This document shows, in pieces, positions 16,800 through 24,594 of a stretch of DNA of 64,000 bases; within the stretch, counting starts at the first letter, position 1, and each line of letters begins with the position of its first letter. Location: positions 1,307,001 through 1,371,000 of the forward strand of contig CP050293.1 in NCBI GenBank assembly GCA_014189435.1. Direction: 5' to 3'. The stretch comes from Mesorhizobium loti. Lineage in GTDB: Bacteria > Pseudomonadota > Alphaproteobacteria > Rhizobiales > Rhizobiaceae. The notes beneath the pieces were generated by a model. It saw nothing but the letters and a program-made list of their open reading frames with translations. It was not told the origin of the DNA and did no database searches. The translations under genes and the position numbers were made by a program.

Positions 16800-18297
16800 T
16801 TGAAAAAGCTGTATATCGACGCCACCCTGGCGCTGCGCTGGGGGCCTCATCCGCCAGTCGGCATCCCTCGCGTGGAAACGGCGCTCATTCGTCAGGCGCT
16901 TCGATGGAAGGCCTCGCCGATTGGCTTCTTCACGTTGGACAAATGGGGCCGGGGTCAAATGCTTGACGAAGCGGAGCTCCGCTATCTCAGGCAGTTGGTT
17001 GACGGTGAACTGCCGCAGCCTGTCGAGGGGGGAGGAGAGCTCCTATCCCGCCCGCCTGTGGAAAGTGCTGTCGATCATGCGGGCAGCACCCTTTGCCTTC
17101 GGGCGCGAGTTCGATCGCGTGGCGGCGATCTTCCTCTCGGGCAGCGAAAAGCGGCGCGGGATCAAATTTCAGCTGTCCAAGATGGCCATTCGGCTCTTCA
17201 AGCTCATGAAGTCAGCCCTGCGCCCCAGCCGGCTGGATTCGAAAGACCCACTGAAAGACGAGGGCGCCATATGCTTTCTTTCGAGCGCCAGCGTGCACGA
17301 ACTTGCCTCGAGGAAGGTCGTACAAAAAGCCAAGAGCGGCATCTTCACCCTGATGCACGATCTCATCCCGGTCGATTTCCCGCAATTCGTAGGGCCTCAT
17401 CACGCCCGCGGTTTCGTCCGCAACACGGCGTGGCAGCTGGAAAATTCGCATCTGCTCGTCTGCGTCTCGAAATACACCGCAGACAGGGTAAGATGCCATG
17501 CGAGGAGCTCCAATCCCGGCCGGATTCCACAGGTCGCGGTTGCATCGCCCGGCGCGTTTCTCAAGGAGGGCGTCGCCGAGCAAGGGATGGCTGTCGAAAG
17601 GCAGAGCCAGGGCCGCAAGTTCGTTCTGTACTGCTCGACGATCGAGGTCAGGAAAAACCACATCCTTCTCCTCAAGGTGTGGCACCGGCTCCTGCCTCTC
17701 TTGGGCGACCGGTTGCCGACGCTCGTGCTGTGCGGTCGTTGGGGGTGGATGTATGAGGAACTGGTTGCCTTCATGGCGCAGCATCCCGAGCTTGGCGAAC
17801 ATGTTCAGTTCCGCTCCAATCTCAGCGACCGGCAGCTTGCGGAGCTCTATCGGGACGCCGAGTTCAGCGTCTACCCTTCCGCCGTGGAGGGCTGGGGCCT
17901 GGGAGCGGCCGAGTGCCTCGATTTCGGACTGCCGGTGCTCATCTCGGATGCGCCGTCCCTTGCGGAGGCGACGCAAGGCCTGATGCCGATACTTCCGGCG
18001 CGCGATGTCGAGGCATGGTGCGCGGCGGTCGCCAAGGCCTGCACGGATCCGGCGTGGCTTGGCGAACTGCGTGAGGCGATCGCGTCGCGATACCGTCCGA
18101 TCCGCGAGCGCGAGTTTTTCGCGGCCATCGTCGACCATGTCGCGGCGCTCGGTTCGAGCGATGCTGAGTGCCGTCCGCGCGGGCCGGATCGCGTGGCCCC
18201 GGATCTCATGGCGTCCGATCCTATGGCGCCCGATCTCATGCCACCCAATCTCATGGTCATTGAGGCAAGGCAGCGGTCGGAGCAAATCAATGGGTGA
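16800..18297 (+). pseudogene. Family 4 glycosyltransferase, interrupted by a frameshift
   Basis: A GT4-type sugar transferase. Frame one begins at a TTG (16800, AAGGGT upstream) with KKLYIDATLALRWG and GIPRVETALIR, typical for rhizobial GT4 proteins, and runs to PQPVEG. Reading then continues in the next frame from EESSYPARLWKVLSI through LMHDLIPVDFP, YCSTIEVRKNH and the nucleotide-sugar-binding EGWGLGAAECLDFGLPV. An extra G in the six-G run at 17027-17032 accounts for the shift. Rejoined, it is about 498 residues. The C-terminus carries an odd degenerate repeat (DLMASDPMAPDLMPPNLM). The sulfotransferase start overlaps its end, suggesting a shared glycan pathway. Confidence 0.8.
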
Positions 18298-19144
18298 GCA
18301 GCCAATGTTTTCGATGGGTGGAATGGGAGCCATCGTGAAGGCGCCGCCGCTCCGCGCGGCGCTGACGCGGCCCGGCGAAGCCGCCGTCCGGGTGATGGGG
18401 GTGCCAAGATCAGGCACAAATCTCGCCAAATATCTGCTCGAACGCTATCTGGGGGTACCAGTCGTCTTCGATCAGGGGTTCTGGAAACATGGAGTTTTTC
18501 CGGCGCTCATGAACGGGCGCGACATGGAACATGGAGACTTGCCCATCATCGTCATGAGCAAGGATCCCGTCAGCCAGATCCTGTCGTGGTACCGCCTTGC
18601 GAGGAACAATACGATTTTCAAGCCAAACGGGAATCTCGGCGCGTTTCTCGGCAAGCCGTTCGAGGTCAGGCAGGATTTCACGGAGAAGCGGATGGAATAC
18701 AGGTTCCGGTCGCCGGCCGACTACTGGAACCAGTTCTACTTCGCCATGGATGCGCTTCGCCGCACCGGCGCGCCGGTGCATTTCGTCTGCTATGAGCAAA
18801 TCGTTTCAGAACCAGCCCTGTGCCTGCATATGATCTCGCATTTTCTCGGCTATTCCTGGCCGTTCGACGTGCGCAGCCCAGTGGATATTCCGCACCACGC
18901 GCTCGGCGCCAGCAATGACATCGAACGGGCCGCGACCCCGACACCTGAGCAGACCCCGTTCGATTCCAGCCGTGCGGAACTATCATCCGCCCTTGCCCGG
19001 ATCGGATGGCGCAATGCGAGCGCCATCCTGCGCGCTGTCGACGATGATGTGCTCGGCGCAACGGGACGGCCTGAGTTTCGCAAAACCTGCAGGCAGGCGG
19101 CCGGCGCCAAGGCGATGCTGAGATCGCTGGTCGGGTTCTGGTGA
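18290..19144 (+). CDS. Sulfotransferase family protein
   Basis: A 284-residue protein of the PAPS-dependent sulfotransferase superfamily. The 5'-phosphosulfate loop is VPRSGTNLAKYLLERY near residues 37-52 (family pattern PRSGTT/N), and the 3'-phosphate-binding segment is MSKDPVSQILSWYR. It probably transfers sulfate to a surface glycan, given the overlapping glycosyltransferase gene. ATG 18290 overlaps the upstream stop by 8 bases. The last 80 codons recur twice elsewhere in this window as decayed fragments (27129-27312 and 29857-30000), so this is the only intact copy here. No signal peptide is seen. Confidence 0.75.
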   Translation: MGEQPMFSMGGMGAIVKAPPLRAALTRPGEAAVRVMGVPRSGTNLAKYLLERYLGVPVVFDQGFWKHGVFPALMNGRDMEHGDLPIIVMSKDPVSQILSWYRLARNNTIFKPNGNLGAFLGKPFEVRQDFTEKRMEYRFRSPADYWNQFYFAMDALRRTGAPVHFVCYEQIVSEPALCLHMISHFLGYSWPFDVRSPVDIPHHALGASNDIERAATPTPEQTPFDSSRAELSSALARIGWRNASAILRAVDDDVLGATGRPEFRKTCRQAAGAKAMLRSLVGFW

Positions 19145-19178
19145 GGGAGTGGCGCGGCCGTGAACCGCTCTAAACAGG

Positions 19179-19262
19179 GACGATGCTGCCCCTTTCGGTT
19201 CCGCCGTCATACATTTCGTGCCACCAGCGGGGGTGCCCGACACAGAAATCGTCAGTGAAAGT
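19179..19262 (-). pseudogene. Relic of an RTX-type calcium-binding gene
   Basis: Between the converging sulfotransferase and ATP-grasp genes the minus strand reads TDDFCVGHPRWWHEMYDGGTERGSIV. This matches YDDFFVGQPCFGGTKYDGGTETDRIV inside the intact RTX protein at 31255-32439, and the DNA is similar too (the stretch around CTTTCGGTTCCGCC). There is no start codon or other RTX repeat around it, so it is a leftover fragment. Confidence 0.55.
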
Positions 19263-19264
19263 GA

Positions 19265-20311
19265 TCAAAGCGTCGCCAACTGCGAATTCGCTATCGTCTT
19301 TCCATAGGCTTGGCGCAGCTTCAGCTTCTCCTCCAGCGCAACGACGACACTTGTGGCAAAATCCGTCGTGTACATGGCGGCGAGCCGGGTCAGCCCGCCT
19401 GGCGTGAAGACGTTGATCTCCAGAAGTTTGTCGCCGACGATGTCGAGCCCAACCAGAAACATGCCGTCGCTGATCAATTTGGGGCGCACCATCTCTGCAA
19501 TGGCCAACATCGTGTCCGTCACCTTGACCTTGCGGGCGGTTCCCGCGGCGTGGATGTTGGAGCGGACGTCGCCCTTGGCTGGGACGCGGCGGAAGGCAGC
19601 ATAATTGCCGTCGCGCATCAGCGGCAGGCCGTTCATCAGGAAAAGACGCACGTCGCCGGCCTTGGCCTCCGGAATGTAGGCCTGCGCGATAAGGTAGCCG
19701 GCACCGCTGGCGGCCTCGAAAATCTGGTTGACGTTGGAATCGGCAGGCGTCGCAATGTGAAAGACGTTCTTGCCGCCCGACCCCTGCAGAGGTTTGACGA
19801 TGCAGCCCTTCGGGTGTTTGTCGATGAATGCGCGGATCTCGGTGATACTGCGCGATATCAGGGTCGCCGGCCTGACCGCCTCGGGGAAAGACTGAAGGTA
19901 GAGCTTGCTCTGTGCCTGCCCCAGGCCGTCCGGATCGTTGACGACAATCACGCCGCGTTCTGCCGCCAGCCGCCCGAACATGATGCCTGCATTGGCGGCC
20001 CATGGTCGATCGGTGATGTCCAGCGACGGGTCGTTGCGCAAAAACACGATGTCGACATCGCTGATCGCCAAGGTCTTTTTCTGCATCGCGGCGTCCCTCA
20101 GGGCAGCATGCAGCTTGTCCGATGTCTTGTAGGGAGCATCCGGCAGAACCGCGACGCTGACGGCCAGACTGTCATCGGCACGCAGTATGAAGTCGCCTGG
20201 CTCGACATAGACGACAGAATGGCCGCGCTGGACTGCAACCAGCGCCAACGCCGTCGTCGTATAGCCGGGCGTCTCGCTCTCAATGGAATTGACAAAGAAC
20301 GCAATGCGCAT
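19265..20311 (-). CDS. ATP-grasp ligase, glutathione synthetase-like
   Basis: A 348-residue protein of the glutathione synthetase-type ATP-grasp superfamily, which join a carboxylate to an amine through an acylphosphate. The N-terminal Rossmann-like part is IAFFVNSIESETPGYTTTAL. The ATP-binding part shows DPDGLGQAQSKLYLQ, IVKPLQGSGGKNVFHI (phosphate-binding loop) and AQAYIPEAKAGDVRLFLMNG. The metal-binding segment is GLDIVGDKLLEINVFTPGG (Glu-x-Asn). True GshB shares these features, but this protein is divergent and linked to an amidohydrolase and a DUF1704 protein, so glutathione is unlikely to be its product. It starts 16 bases after the DUF1704 stop and is last in a three-gene operon. Confidence 0.8.
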   Translation of the reverse strand: MRIAFFVNSIESETPGYTTTALALVAVQRGHSVVYVEPGDFILRADDSLAVSVAVLPDAPYKTSDKLHAALRDAAMQKKTLAISDVDIVFLRNDPSLDITDRPWAANAGIMFGRLAAERGVIVVNDPDGLGQAQSKLYLQSFPEAVRPATLISRSITEIRAFIDKHPKGCIVKPLQGSGGKNVFHIATPADSNVNQIFEAASGAGYLIAQAYIPEAKAGDVRLFLMNGLPLMRDGNYAAFRRVPAKGDVRSNIHAAGTARKVKVTDTMLAIAEMVRPKLISDGMFLVGLDIVGDKLLEINVFTPGGLTRLAAMYTTDFATSVVVALEEKLKLRQAYGKTIANSQLATL

Positions 20312-20327
20312 TCAGGAGCCCCCCCGC

Positions 20328-22196
20328 TCAGGTTTCAACCATATCGATCGGATCAATTCCCGCCATTGCTTTCTTGAGGCGCGGACGGGCTGCGTCGGAA
20401 GAGAGAAACGCAGGTTCGAGGCGCGGCGCCCGCAGCAGGCCGCGCGCGTTGAGTTCCTGGATCGCGCCGAAATGCGCGGCGGATATCTTGCCGATCCAGA
20501 ACGGAGTGAGGCTGCCGCCGTTCTTGAGATGATCGAGGATCTGCACCAGGCCGCGCAGATAGATGGCGTCTTTGGCAAGGCCACCGCCTCGATAGACTCG
20601 CAGAACGACGTTGAAGGCGCCGTGATCATCGAGACCGAAATCCCTGTGGAGAAGGTGGAAGGCCTCCTCGAAGGTTGCGGCGTCGAGCATCGCCTGACAC
20701 ACGATGACCCTGGCCGCGATCAGCCGCAAACGCGCCGCGGTCATGCCACCGACCAGATATTCAGCCAGCACGGCCAGTCCCTCCTGCATGCCCTCGTAGC
20801 CGGCCAGCCCGTTGCGGAAGATGGCGAGCCCCTGCGCATCGCCGTTGAAATAGGTCAGCAGGTGAACGCCGATCTCGTGGCTGAGCAGCGCGGTCAGACG
20901 CTCCGGTGGAAGGCTGGTATCGCGCGAAACCAGCAATCGGTTTCGCGAGACCAGGAGGCCCGCCGGCAGGTCGCTGCGAATCTCCACGGAAGCATCGAAA
21001 TCGGGATAAGCGGCCCGATATCCGGCGATCATGTCGCGCGCGGCGGCGGCAACAGCGTCAGCATCGAGGCCCTTCTGCCGGGTCACCGAGGCAATCCGCG
21101 GCAGCCTTTCGAAAATGGTGCGGGCCCTTGCCGCCAGGCTCGGCTCGACGCTGCCATAGAGGGCTCGTCCGAGTTCGACGAAACGCGGCGTTTCGCGTGC
21201 CGCGAGCATCGACAGCTGGAGATCGAGTTCCTGCTGCTTTTCAGACAGCAGCCGGGTCAGGAGCGTATCTTCCAGATGATCGAGCGAGACCGCATAGAGC
21301 TTGCGCTTCTGGTCGGCGACCTCGAACTCGAGCGGCCGGTAAAGCAGGGCGGGCACACGCTCGAAGGCGCCTGCCTGGAATTCCCGCCAGGCTGGTTCGG
21401 CGTTGATCGGTGTGACGGCAAGCAGAAAATCGAACGTTGACGCGACATTGTCGAGCGCCCGGTCGGCGCGCACGACCGCGTCGATGTAGGCGCGGCGCCC
21501 CAGGGCACGATGGGTCGCAGGCTGTTCCAGGCCTGATGCCTTCAGGAAGGCGCTGACAGCCTGCAGCGCGGCATCGACCATGTTGGCGACGACGAGGTCG
21601 TGGAGTTCGGGGTAGACGCGCCTGGTGCCCGGCACCCTGTAGATCGGTGCGAAGCGCACCGTCAGGCACGCCACGTCACCGGGATCATCCCAGAGCCTTG
21701 CTTCGGCTGATGTCGTGGGGTTGAGTTCGTCGACACGCGGCGTGCGATATTTTGCTTCGCGGGCCGACGCGGCATCAGTGAAGCGCTTGAGTGCCGCCTT
21801 CTCCGCCGCCGTGTTGCCGCAAGCCAGCGCAATCTCGAAAGGCGGCAGGAACGGAACATCTTCCGTCAGGAAGCGGTCTTCGGCCAACTCGCCGATGTCC
21901 AGCATGAGGAATGCGCCGCAGTGGTCGCGGATCCTTCGCGCCACCAGCCGCGCGACCTCGCCGGCGAGGTCGATGTCGGCCGCGATCAGATAGGACGCGT
22001 TGGCGGAGACGGCATGGAATGCCGCATCCTGATGCGACCCGACATGGACACACAGAAAGGGCAGCGGCCGATCCATGTGCAAACGGTTGCCGTTGCCGAA
22101 TTCGCGGCGGATCGGCTTGCCGTCCCGGAAAAGCGTGTCCAGATCTGCTTCGATTTGCGCCAATGGAGACGCGGGTTCGACGAGCTTCGGCCTCAT
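20328..22196 (-). CDS. DUF1704 / QEGLA-motif protein, putative metallocarboxypeptidase
   Basis: A 622-residue protein of the TIGR02421 QEGLA family (DUF1704), labelled in databases as flavohemoglobin expression-modulating. The signature metal site is complete: H440-E-I-G-V-H445 (HExxxH) and Glu472 in Q471-E-G-L-A. The eukaryotic DUF1704 protein MATCAP is a tubulin tyrosine carboxypeptidase with the same site, so a C-terminal peptidase activity is a fair hypothesis. The ATG at 22196 overlaps the stop of the amidohydrolase gene. A frame stays open far upstream but encodes an arginine-rich shadow of that gene, so it was not included. No signal peptide; likely cytoplasmic. Confidence 0.85.
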   Translation of the reverse strand: MRPKLVEPASPLAQIEADLDTLFRDGKPIRREFGNGNRLHMDRPLPFLCVHVGSHQDAAFHAVSANASYLIAADIDLAGEVARLVARRIRDHCGAFLMLDIGELAEDRFLTEDVPFLPPFEIALACGNTAAEKAALKRFTDAASAREAKYRTPRVDELNPTTSAEARLWDDPGDVACLTVRFAPIYRVPGTRRVYPELHDLVVANMVDAALQAVSAFLKASGLEQPATHRALGRRAYIDAVVRADRALDNVASTFDFLLAVTPINAEPAWREFQAGAFERVPALLYRPLEFEVADQKRKLYAVSLDHLEDTLLTRLLSEKQQELDLQLSMLAARETPRFVELGRALYGSVEPSLAARARTIFERLPRIASVTRQKGLDADAVAAAARDMIAGYRAAYPDFDASVEIRSDLPAGLLVSRNRLLVSRDTSLPPERLTALLSHEIGVHLLTYFNGDAQGLAIFRNGLAGYEGMQEGLAVLAEYLVGGMTAARLRLIAARVIVCQAMLDAATFEEAFHLLHRDFGLDDHGAFNVVLRVYRGGGLAKDAIYLRGLVQILDHLKNGGSLTPFWIGKISAAHFGAIQELNARGLLRAPRLEPAFLSSDAARPRLKKAMAGIDPIDMVET

Positions 22197-23014
22197 CGCA
22201 TGGCCCGCAGCGCCTCTACCAGAACGGGCACCGTCGATGCCAGCATGGCGCGCAGCCGCTCGATTGTGCCCCAGTCGGGTTCGCCGCTCCATTCGTCCAT
22301 GAAGATCTTCTTGAACTCGACCGCGATGGCACACCCGGTTTGTGGGAAATTGGCATGGACGAAGCGGGTCTGTTCGCCCTTGCCCTGGAAGGATACGTTC
22401 TCGCGCACGTCGATCGGCTCGCCGTCGAGACGCTGGCCGCGAAGCGCCTCGATGAACGCATCGACGACCGGCGCCCAGCGCCCGCGGTCCATCGAGAATG
22501 TGCCGATATTGATATCGGGCGCGCCATCTTGTGACGCGGGCGCTCCTTCCGGCCCCTCGCGCCGGTGGTTGTAGCTGTGGACGTCGACAAGGACGAACCT
22601 GCCGTAGCGTTTTTCGACATCGACGAGGACACGCTTGAGCTCGGCATAGAACGCGTCGTGAAAGGCGAGGGACTCGGCTACGATTTCCTCGCCCGGTGGC
22701 TCTTGCCACACATTCAGGCCCCAGGACTGGTCCGGCGACAGATAGATCGCAGCCTCGCGCGCCCGGTTCAGATCGACTTGAAAGCGCGATCGATGAACGA
22801 GGATCTGGGTCGGGAAATCGGCGATAAACTGTTCGGTGAAGGGGTCCTCCTCCCGCAGCCGGTCGGCGTTGGAGATGGACAGCAGCGGTTGGCAGACGGA
22901 CCCGACATCGCAGCCGCTGTGGATCGCCGTGCCAATGACGGGCGATTGACCGCGCTTGATTGTCCAGCCTGCCGCTGACCCGTTCGAAGTGGTGTTGAAA
23001 ATGGGCTTGTTCAC
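22193..23014 (-). CDS. N-formylglutamate amidohydrolase family protein
   Basis: A 273-residue zinc amidohydrolase of the FGase (HutG-like) family. Visible family residues include HSGCDVG, the LNRAREAAIY arginine region, VDVHSYNHRREG (metal-binding His and Asp) and the C-terminal AIAVEFKKIFMDEW with a conserved Glu. In histidine degradation FGase releases formate, but no hut genes are near. Here it opens a three-gene operon with a DUF1704 peptidase-like protein and an ATP-grasp ligase. Its substrate is probably a different N-acyl or C-terminal amide bond. Its stop overlaps the DUF1704 start by 4 bases. It is divergent from the molybdenum hydroxylase operon. Confidence 0.82.
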   Translation of the reverse strand: MNKPIFNTTSNGSAAGWTIKRGQSPVIGTAIHSGCDVGSVCQPLLSISNADRLREEDPFTEQFIADFPTQILVHRSRFQVDLNRAREAAIYLSPDQSWGLNVWQEPPGEEIVAESLAFHDAFYAELKRVLVDVEKRYGRFVLVDVHSYNHRREGPEGAPASQDGAPDINIGTFSMDRGRWAPVVDAFIEALRGQRLDGEPIDVRENVSFQGKGEQTRFVHANFPQTGCAIAVEFKKIFMDEWSGEPDWGTIERLRAMLASTVPVLVEALRAMR

Positions 23015-23256
23015 GATCCACTGAAATGCGCGGAGAGGGCGGACGGTTCCGGTTCGCCACGCAAGCCTAACGTTTTACACCCTTGAGGAAACCAGGAATT
23101 TGCTCCAAGCTGGGCTTTCTCAATGATTTCCGGTTCGCACTCCGTACGCCAATTCAGGTTGGGCGCCTGGCTCAATGCCGCGATACGGAACCGGATGGTC
23201 ATTATGAGGAGACTGTTTATAACGGTCGCTGAAATCGCGAAGATCAAGGGGAGACG

Positions 23257-24117
23257 ATGCGCTACATACGTCCGCTTTCAATGGAAGATGCCGTTGGCCA
23301 GTTGGCCGGCTCGTCCGGTACATCAGCAATTCTCGCGGGAGGCAGCGACCTGCTGGTGAGGATGAAGGGCGGCTTCATCGAACCCGACCTGATCGTCGAC
23401 ATCAAGGCGATCGACGGCTTGAGCGAGATCAGGGAGACAGGAGACGGCTTCAGCATCGGCGCCGCGGTCCCCTGCGCCGTCCTGGGAGAGAGCGCTGCCC
23501 TGAAGAAGGCATGGCCTGGCGTCGTCGAGGCGGCCAAGCTGATCGGCTCCAAGCAGGTGCAGGGACGCTGCACCATAACAGGCAATCTCTGCAACGCTTC
23601 GCCGGCCGCCGACAGTGTGCCGGCGCTGGTTGCCGCCGGCGCCAGGGCAGTGGTCGTCGGGCCGGCGGGCAGGCGCACGATTCCCGTGCAGAGCGTGCCG
23701 ATCGGACCGGGCAAGACGTCGCTCGCCAAAGGCGAGATCATCGAGGCGATCCTGCTCGACAGCCAAGCGCCGCGCTCGGGCGATGCGTATCTGCGGTTCA
23801 TTCCACGCACCGAGATGGATATCGCGGTGGTCAGCGCCGGCGTGAACCTGACGCTCGATGAGCACGGTGTCGTCAAATCGGCCCGCGTGGCGCTGGGCGC
23901 CGTGGCGGCGACGGTGCTTCTGGTCGAAGAGGCCGCGCAGGTGCTCGTCGGCTCCAGGCTGGACGAAGCGACGCTGGAGCGGCTCGCCAAGGTGTGCGCG
24001 GGGGCCTGCCGTCCCATCGACGACAAGCGCGGCACCATCGAATTCAGAAGAAAAGTTGCGGGCGTGCTGGCCAAGCGGGCCGCCACGACCGCCTATGCAC
24101 GTGCAGGAGGCAAATGA
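23257..24117 (+). CDS. Xanthine dehydrogenase family FAD-binding subunit
   Basis: The medium, FAD-carrying subunit of a molybdenum hydroxylase, 286 residues. The FAD-binding motifs are SAILAGGSDLLVRMKGG near the N-terminus and GRCTITGNLCNASPAADSVPAL further on; the CO_deh_flav_C domain follows from FIPRTEMDIAVVSAGV. It passes electrons from the 2Fe-2S subunit to its acceptor. The gene order M-S-L matches coxMSL-type operons. The start has GGGGAGACG before it, and the stop overlaps the next gene. Confidence 0.88.
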   Translation: MRYIRPLSMEDAVGQLAGSSGTSAILAGGSDLLVRMKGGFIEPDLIVDIKAIDGLSEIRETGDGFSIGAAVPCAVLGESAALKKAWPGVVEAAKLIGSKQVQGRCTITGNLCNASPAADSVPALVAAGARAVVVGPAGRRTIPVQSVPIGPGKTSLAKGEIIEAILLDSQAPRSGDAYLRFIPRTEMDIAVVSAGVNLTLDEHGVVKSARVALGAVAATVLLVEEAAQVLVGSRLDEATLERLAKVCAGACRPIDDKRGTIEFRRKVAGVLAKRAATTAYARAGGK

Positions 24118-24593
24118 TGGCTGGTGTAGCAGTTTCAACCACAATCAACGGCGACACTGTCGAGTTCCTGTGCCAGCCCGACGAGACGCTGCTCGATGTC
24201 CTGCGCGATCGCCTGGGACTGACGGGCGCCAAGGAAGGCTGTGGCACCGGCGACTGCGGCGCCTGCAGCGTCATCCTCGACGACCGGCTGGTGTGCTCCT
24301 GCCTGGTGCTCGGCGCGGAGACCGAAGGGCGGCGCGTCGAGACCATCGAGGGCATGGCGCATGGCGACAGGCTGCATCCGCTGCAGCAGAAGTTCCTCGA
24401 GCACGCAGCACTGCAATGCGGCATCTGCACGCCGGGCTTCCTGATCGCAGCCAAGGACCTTTTGGCCAAGAACCCCGACCCGACCGAGGAGGAAATCCGC
24501 TTCGGCCTTGCCGGGAACCTCTGCCGCTGCACCGGCTACGACAAGATCGTGCGCGCCGTCCAGGACGCGGCCATCGTGATGAAGGGAGCTTGA
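24117..24593 (+). CDS. Xanthine dehydrogenase family 2Fe-2S subunit
   Basis: The small iron-sulfur subunit, 158 residues. The plant-ferredoxin-like cluster is held by Cys42, Cys47, Cys50 and Cys62 (CGTGDCGACSV...CSC), and the second cluster by CGICTPGF and GNLCRCTGY, all present. Two ATGs occur in tandem at 24114 and 24117. The second was chosen because GCAGGAGG ends 6 bases before it. The gene directly precedes the Mo-binding subunit (one base between the stop and the next ATG). Confidence 0.9.
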   Translation: MAGVAVSTTINGDTVEFLCQPDETLLDVLRDRLGLTGAKEGCGTGDCGACSVILDDRLVCSCLVLGAETEGRRVETIEGMAHGDRLHPLQQKFLEHAALQCGICTPGFLIAAKDLLAKNPDPTEEEIRFGLAGNLCRCTGYDKIVRAVQDAAIVMKGA

Positions 24594-24594
24594 G

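Noticed and set aside
22193..23014. HutG of a histidine degradation pathway
   Set aside because: No hutH, hutU, hutI or hutF nearby; the partners are DUF1704 and ATP-grasp genes.
20328..23060. A single 910-residue minus-strand protein
   Set aside because: The first 288 residues are arginine-rich and out of frame with the FGase-like gene; the DUF1704 protein starts at 22196.
23994..24116. Longer N-terminus for the 2Fe-2S subunit
   Set aside because: The extra residues overlap the FAD subunit in another frame and do not resemble the family; GGAGG supports 24117.
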